The notes beneath the pieces are model-generated. The model was not told the DNA's origin. It saw only the letters and a program-made list of their open reading frames with translations, and made no database searches. The translations under genes were made by a program, and so were the position numbers. From Tateyamaria omphalii (GTDB lineage Bacteria > Pseudomonadota > Alphaproteobacteria > Rhodobacterales > Rhodobacteraceae), in the NCBI RefSeq assembly GCF_001969365.1, contig NZ_CP019312.1, positions 1,116,001 to 1,180,000 on the forward strand: a stretch of 64,000 bases of DNA, written 5' to 3'. Position 1 is the stretch's first letter. Each line of letters starts with the position of its first letter. Below are positions 61,287 through 64,000 of the stretch, in pieces.

Positions 61287-63034
61287 ACCAACACACTTCC
61301 CTTAGCATCAATCACACCCTGCGTCTCGGCTTCGCCCAGCAGCATCTCGTTATGGGCCTTGCCCGACGGGATCATGGGGAAGCAGTTCTCGTGCTTTTCC
61401 ACCAGACAGTCGAACAGAACCGGACCGTCATGGTTGATCATCTCCATGATCGCGTCATCCAGATCATCGGGGTCCGAACACAATATGCCCTTGGCCCCAA
61501 ACGCTTCGGCCAATTTCACAAAATCGGGCAGGCTTTCAGACCAGGAATGCGAATAGCGCTCGCCGTGCAGCAATTCCTGCCACTGGCGCACCATACCCAG
61601 CCGTTCGTTGTTCAGGATGAACTGTTTGACCGGCAGGTTGAACTGCATCGCCGTGCCAAGCTCCTGCATGTTCATCAGCCACGACGCCTCGCCCGCCACG
61701 TTGATCACCAACGCCTCCGGGTGGCCCATTTGCACCCCGATGGATGCGGGAAAGCCATAGCCCATCGTGCCCAAGCCCCCGGATGTCATCCAGCGGTTCG
61801 GATCCTCAAATCCCAGATATTGCGCCGCCCACATCTGGTGCTGGCCCACCTCGGTACAGATGTAACGGTCGTGATCCTTGGTCAGCGCCTCAAGCCTTGC
61901 CAGCGCGTGTTGCGGCTTGATGGTCTTGCCGGTCTGTTCGAACTTCAGGCAATCGACAGCCTTCCATTCCTCGATCTTCGACCACCACTGCGCCAGCGCC
62001 GCCTGATTGGTCTTGCGCCCGCGCGACTTCCAGACCTTCAGGATGTCTTCCAGCACGTGACCCACATCACCCACGATGGGGATATCCGCCTTGATCACCT
62101 TGTTGATCGAGGACGGGTCGATGTCGATATGCGCTTTCTTCGACTTCGGGCTGAACGCGTCGATGCGCCCCGTGATCCGGTCATCAAAGCGCGCGCCGAT
62201 ATTGATCATCAGATCGCAGTCATGCATCGCCATGTTGGCTTCATACAGCCCGTGCATACCCAGCATGCCCATCCAATGCTTGCCCGACGCGGGGTAGCTG
62301 CCCAGACCCATCAGGGTCGAGGTGATGGGAAAGCCTGTCGCATCCACCAATTCGCGCAAAAGCTGGCTGGCGCCCGGCCCGGAGTTGATCACGCCGCCAC
62401 CAGTATAGAAGATCGGGCGCTTGGCCGTCTCGATGGCCGCGACCAGTTCGGTGATCGCCTCCATGTCGCCCTTGACCTGCGGCTGGTAATGCGAGGTCGA
62501 CGGCTTGGGCGCCTGATACGTCCCGGTGGCGAACTGCACGTCCTTCGGAATGTCGACCAGCACGGGGCCGGGACGGCCCGCGGTTGCGACGTGAAACGCC
62601 TCGTGCATGACGCCGGGCAGCCGGTCGGTTTCCTTCACCAGCCAGTTGTGCTTGGTGCAGGGGCGGGTGATGCCAACGGTGTCGGCCTCCTGAAAGGCGT
62701 CCGACCCGATCATGAACGTGGGCACCTGGCCCGTCAGAACGATGATCGGGATCGAATCCATCAGCGCATCCGTCAGCCCCGTCACCGCATTCGTCGCACC
62801 GGGACCGGAGGTCACAAGGCATACGCCCGGCTTGCCCGTGGCGCGCGCATACCCTTCGGCGGCGTGCACGGCACCCTGTTCATGGCGCACCAGGATGTGC
62901 TTGATCGCGTTCTGCTGAAAGATCTCGTCGTAGATCGGTAGCACCGCGCCACCGGGATATCCGAATACCGTGTCCACACCCTGATCAATCAGGGCTTGGA
63001 CGACCATTTTCGCTCCGGTCATTTGACGTGTCAT
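61283..63034 (-). CDS. ilvI: Acetolactate synthase large subunit
   Basis: A 583-residue thiamine-diphosphate enzyme making acetolactate and acetohydroxybutyrate for valine, leucine and isoleucine. The substrate and ThDP Glu region is VFGYPGGAVLPIYD...LVRHEQGAVHAAEGYAR, FAD region GLGSYPASGKHWMGMLGMHG, and ThDP motif NVAGEASWLMNMQELGTA (the usual GD reads GE). ATG 63034 follows GGAG and gives the family length; ATG 63073 touches the terminator T run and is unlikely. Confidence 0.94.
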   Translation of the reverse strand: MTRQMTGAKMVVQALIDQGVDTVFGYPGGAVLPIYDEIFQQNAIKHILVRHEQGAVHAAEGYARATGKPGVCLVTSGPGATNAVTGLTDALMDSIPIIVLTGQVPTFMIGSDAFQEADTVGITRPCTKHNWLVKETDRLPGVMHEAFHVATAGRPGPVLVDIPKDVQFATGTYQAPKPSTSHYQPQVKGDMEAITELVAAIETAKRPIFYTGGGVINSGPGASQLLRELVDATGFPITSTLMGLGSYPASGKHWMGMLGMHGLYEANMAMHDCDLMINIGARFDDRITGRIDAFSPKSKKAHIDIDPSSINKVIKADIPIVGDVGHVLEDILKVWKSRGRKTNQAALAQWWSKIEEWKAVDCLKFEQTGKTIKPQHALARLEALTKDHDRYICTEVGQHQMWAAQYLGFEDPNRWMTSGGLGTMGYGFPASIGVQMGHPEALVINVAGEASWLMNMQELGTAMQFNLPVKQFILNNERLGMVRQWQELLHGERYSHSWSESLPDFVKLAEAFGAKGILCSDPDDLDDAIMEMINHDGPVLFDCLVEKHENCFPMIPSGKAHNEMLLGEAETQGVIDAKGSVLV

Positions 63035-63073
63035 GTTCCGCGTGCTCCGATGTTGCGGTTTGTCGTTGCGCAT

Positions 63074-63097
63074 AAAAAAACCCCCGGGTTTCGGGGG
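63074..63097 (-). terminator. Attenuator terminator upstream of ilvI
   Basis: On the minus strand CCCCCG pairs with CGGGGG around AAACC and is followed by TTTTTTT. It sits between the leader peptide and ilvI, the classical place of an attenuator. A GCGCATGGG/CCCATGCGC alternative pairing (63131-63139 with 63097-63105) overlaps its base by one nucleotide. Confidence 0.9.
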
Positions 63098-63123
63098 CGC
63101 ATGGGTCTCGGTCTGGAGTTCCG

Positions 63124-63171
63124 TTACCGGCCCATGCGCGTGTCCACTACGATGACGACTAGGTTTGTCAT
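63124..63171 (-). CDS. ilvL: ilv operon leader peptide
   Basis: A 15-residue open frame, MTNLVVIVVDTRMGR, with Leu-Val-Val-Ile-Val-Val in a row, ends 27 bp before the attenuator hairpin. When branched-chain aminoacyl-tRNAs are scarce, the ribosome should stall in these codons and favour read-through into ilvI. This is the arrangement known from enteric ilv leaders; here it is inferred from sequence alone. AAGGA lies 10-14 nt before the ATG. Confidence 0.85.
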   Translation of the reverse strand: MTNLVVIVVDTRMGR

Positions 63172-63201
63172 AGCCAAAGGTCCTTGAATGCGTGGGCGGA
63201 C

Positions 63202-63228
63202 ATTATGCGTGGTCCGAAAGGGCGTCAA
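63202..63228 (-). promoter_or_regulatory. Putative ilv operon promoter
   Basis: On the minus strand TTGACG (63228-63223) and CATAAT (63207-63202) are separated by 15 bp, about 30 bp upstream of the leader peptide. The spacing is shorter than the ideal 17. Confidence 0.5.
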
Positions 63229-63316
63229 CAGCCGAATCCCAGAAAAAACTGTCCTGAGATTGGAAAAATGCGCAATTATCTTGCGCCACAGGGTGCCCCA
63301 TCGAAACGAACTGAAT

Positions 63317-64000
63317 TCAGCGACGCTCGCCCATCCCGGTGGCGTCCCTTTGACCGGTCATCGCGGCAATGTCGCGGCGGGCGGTGGTGGCAAGCACCTG
63401 AATCTCTTCTGCCAGCGTCTTGAACTCGACGGCGATCACGCCCAGCCCACGGCCCGCATCCCCGACGCGCGCCGCCTCCACGGACGCATTCAGCGACACC
63501 AGCCGCACATGCTTGCCGATCTGCTCCAGGCGGCCCAGCGTCTGGGTGATGGCCCGACCGGCGGCGGCGGCATGTTCCACCTCCTGATGTCGGGTGGCAT
63601 CCAGATTGGCCCACAGCCCGTCGCAAAACTCGGTCACATTTTCAAAGAAACCACCGCGGCCCACACGCAGATGTTCCGCCAATGCGTCGCGCATCTGTCG
63701 AACATCATCGCCGTCTGCCGCCAGAACCACGTCATGGGTCAGGTCGCGCATCTCGACAAACGCGGCTACGCATTCCGGGTTCTGGGTCCCGTGCTGGCCG
63801 ATCCATGTGCACACCCAGTCCGGAATGACATGCAGCGGGTCGCTGCCCTGCACCAGCGCCGCAGAGCGGGCCATCGCATCATACTGTTCGCGCAATATGA
63901 CGCGCCATTGCGCGCGCCTCTCCGCATCCTCCGGACCCAGCGGATTGACCCGAAACAGGTAGCTGCCGAACAGCGCGGCGCGGATCGCACGGGCGCGTGT
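63317..64000 (-). CDS. Methyl-accepting chemotaxis-type signalling protein, C-terminal part
   Basis: An open frame runs off the right edge; 227 residues are visible. The last 60 residues resemble the MCP hairpin tip (LEQIGKHVRLVSLNASVEAARVGDAGRGLGVIAVEFKTLAEEI), with the usual LALNAAIEAARAGE changed. The visible N-terminal part has no transmembrane helix and may be a cytoplasmic sensor domain with Cys, Trp and His residues. It would signal through CheA/CheW. A start codon lies beyond the window or at TTG 63895. Confidence 0.75.
   Translation of the reverse strand, partial: TRARAIRAALFGSYLFRVNPLGPEDAERRAQWRVILREQYDAMARSAALVQGSDPLHVIPDWVCTWIGQHGTQNPECVAAFVEMRDLTHDVVLAADGDDVRQMRDALAEHLRVGRGGFFENVTEFCDGLWANLDATRHQEVEHAAAAGRAITQTLGRLEQIGKHVRLVSLNASVEAARVGDAGRGLGVIAVEFKTLAEEIQVLATTARRDIAAMTGQRDATGMGERR

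Overview
The window looks like chromosomal DNA of a marine alphaproteobacterium of the Rhodobacterales (Roseobacter group). This is inferred from high GC content, a 5-aminolevulinate synthase of Rhodobacter type, a cysG-DUF2849-cysI-cysH-DUF934-fpr sulfur operon, a DctBD-controlled TRAP transporter, a LuxR solo and a phasin. No taxonomic search was possible. Almost everything is core or ordinary accessory metabolism. There is no CRISPR array, insertion sequence, prophage or rRNA operon.

Layout. 1-2.4 kb: end of a CO-dehydrogenase-like operon (coxL fragment, coxM, a small secreted protein). 2.4-6.4 kb: XylB-like dehydrogenase, phasin, infC read from a non-canonical ATC start, an LEA-like low-complexity membrane protein and an APH-type kinase. 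6.4-12.6 kb: the assimilatory sulfate reduction operon on the minus strand, divergent from an Lrp regulator with an Lrp-like box between them. 12.8-20.4 kb: a P450, then dctB-dctD and dctPQM. DctD has lost the P-loop lysine and the GAFTGA loop, and twin palindromes lie in front of dctP. 20.5-28.1 kb: tpiA, a 2OG oxygenase, TfoX-like and A-type Fe-S carrier genes, LysR, glpQ, SufT, an iota-type carbonic anhydrase facing a second LysR, and small unknown genes.

28.6-41.3 kb: tgt, a decayed methyltransferase pseudogene, lon, an HU protein with a long Lys/Thr tail, two tRNA-Val genes with a stray 3' tRNA fragment, a LuxR solo with a small partner gene, pirin, GNAT, two identical tRNA-Asp genes, a sulfotransferase-like gene facing a glycosyltransferase, and a fluoroacetate-dehalogenase-like hydrolase. 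41.4-48.9 kb: M20 peptidase, hemA, a RodZ-like gene, ispG, and a DsbA-like/M48-TPR pair. 49-57 kb: a frameshifted aminotransferase, amiC, mrcA (PBP1a), prfB, an amidase and a DUF2189 membrane protein. 57.4-64 kb: a Rieske oxygenase, an XRE regulator beside a dense operator-like region, and the ilvI-lipoprotein-ilvH operon preceded by a Leu/Val/Ile leader peptide and terminator (classical attenuation). A chemoreceptor-like gene runs off the right edge.

How parts work together. CysG makes siroheme for CysI; CysH makes sulfite; Fpr probably supplies electrons through ferredoxin because no CysJ is present. DctB/DctD sense dicarboxylates and control DctPQM. AmiC and PBP1a remodel peptidoglycan. 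IlvI/IlvH make branched-chain amino acid precursors under attenuation. The most unusual items are the degenerate DctD with its twin operator, the ilv leader, the infC start, the carbonic anhydrase/LysR pair, the foreign-looking lipoprotein inside the ilv operon, and several unexplained palindromes.
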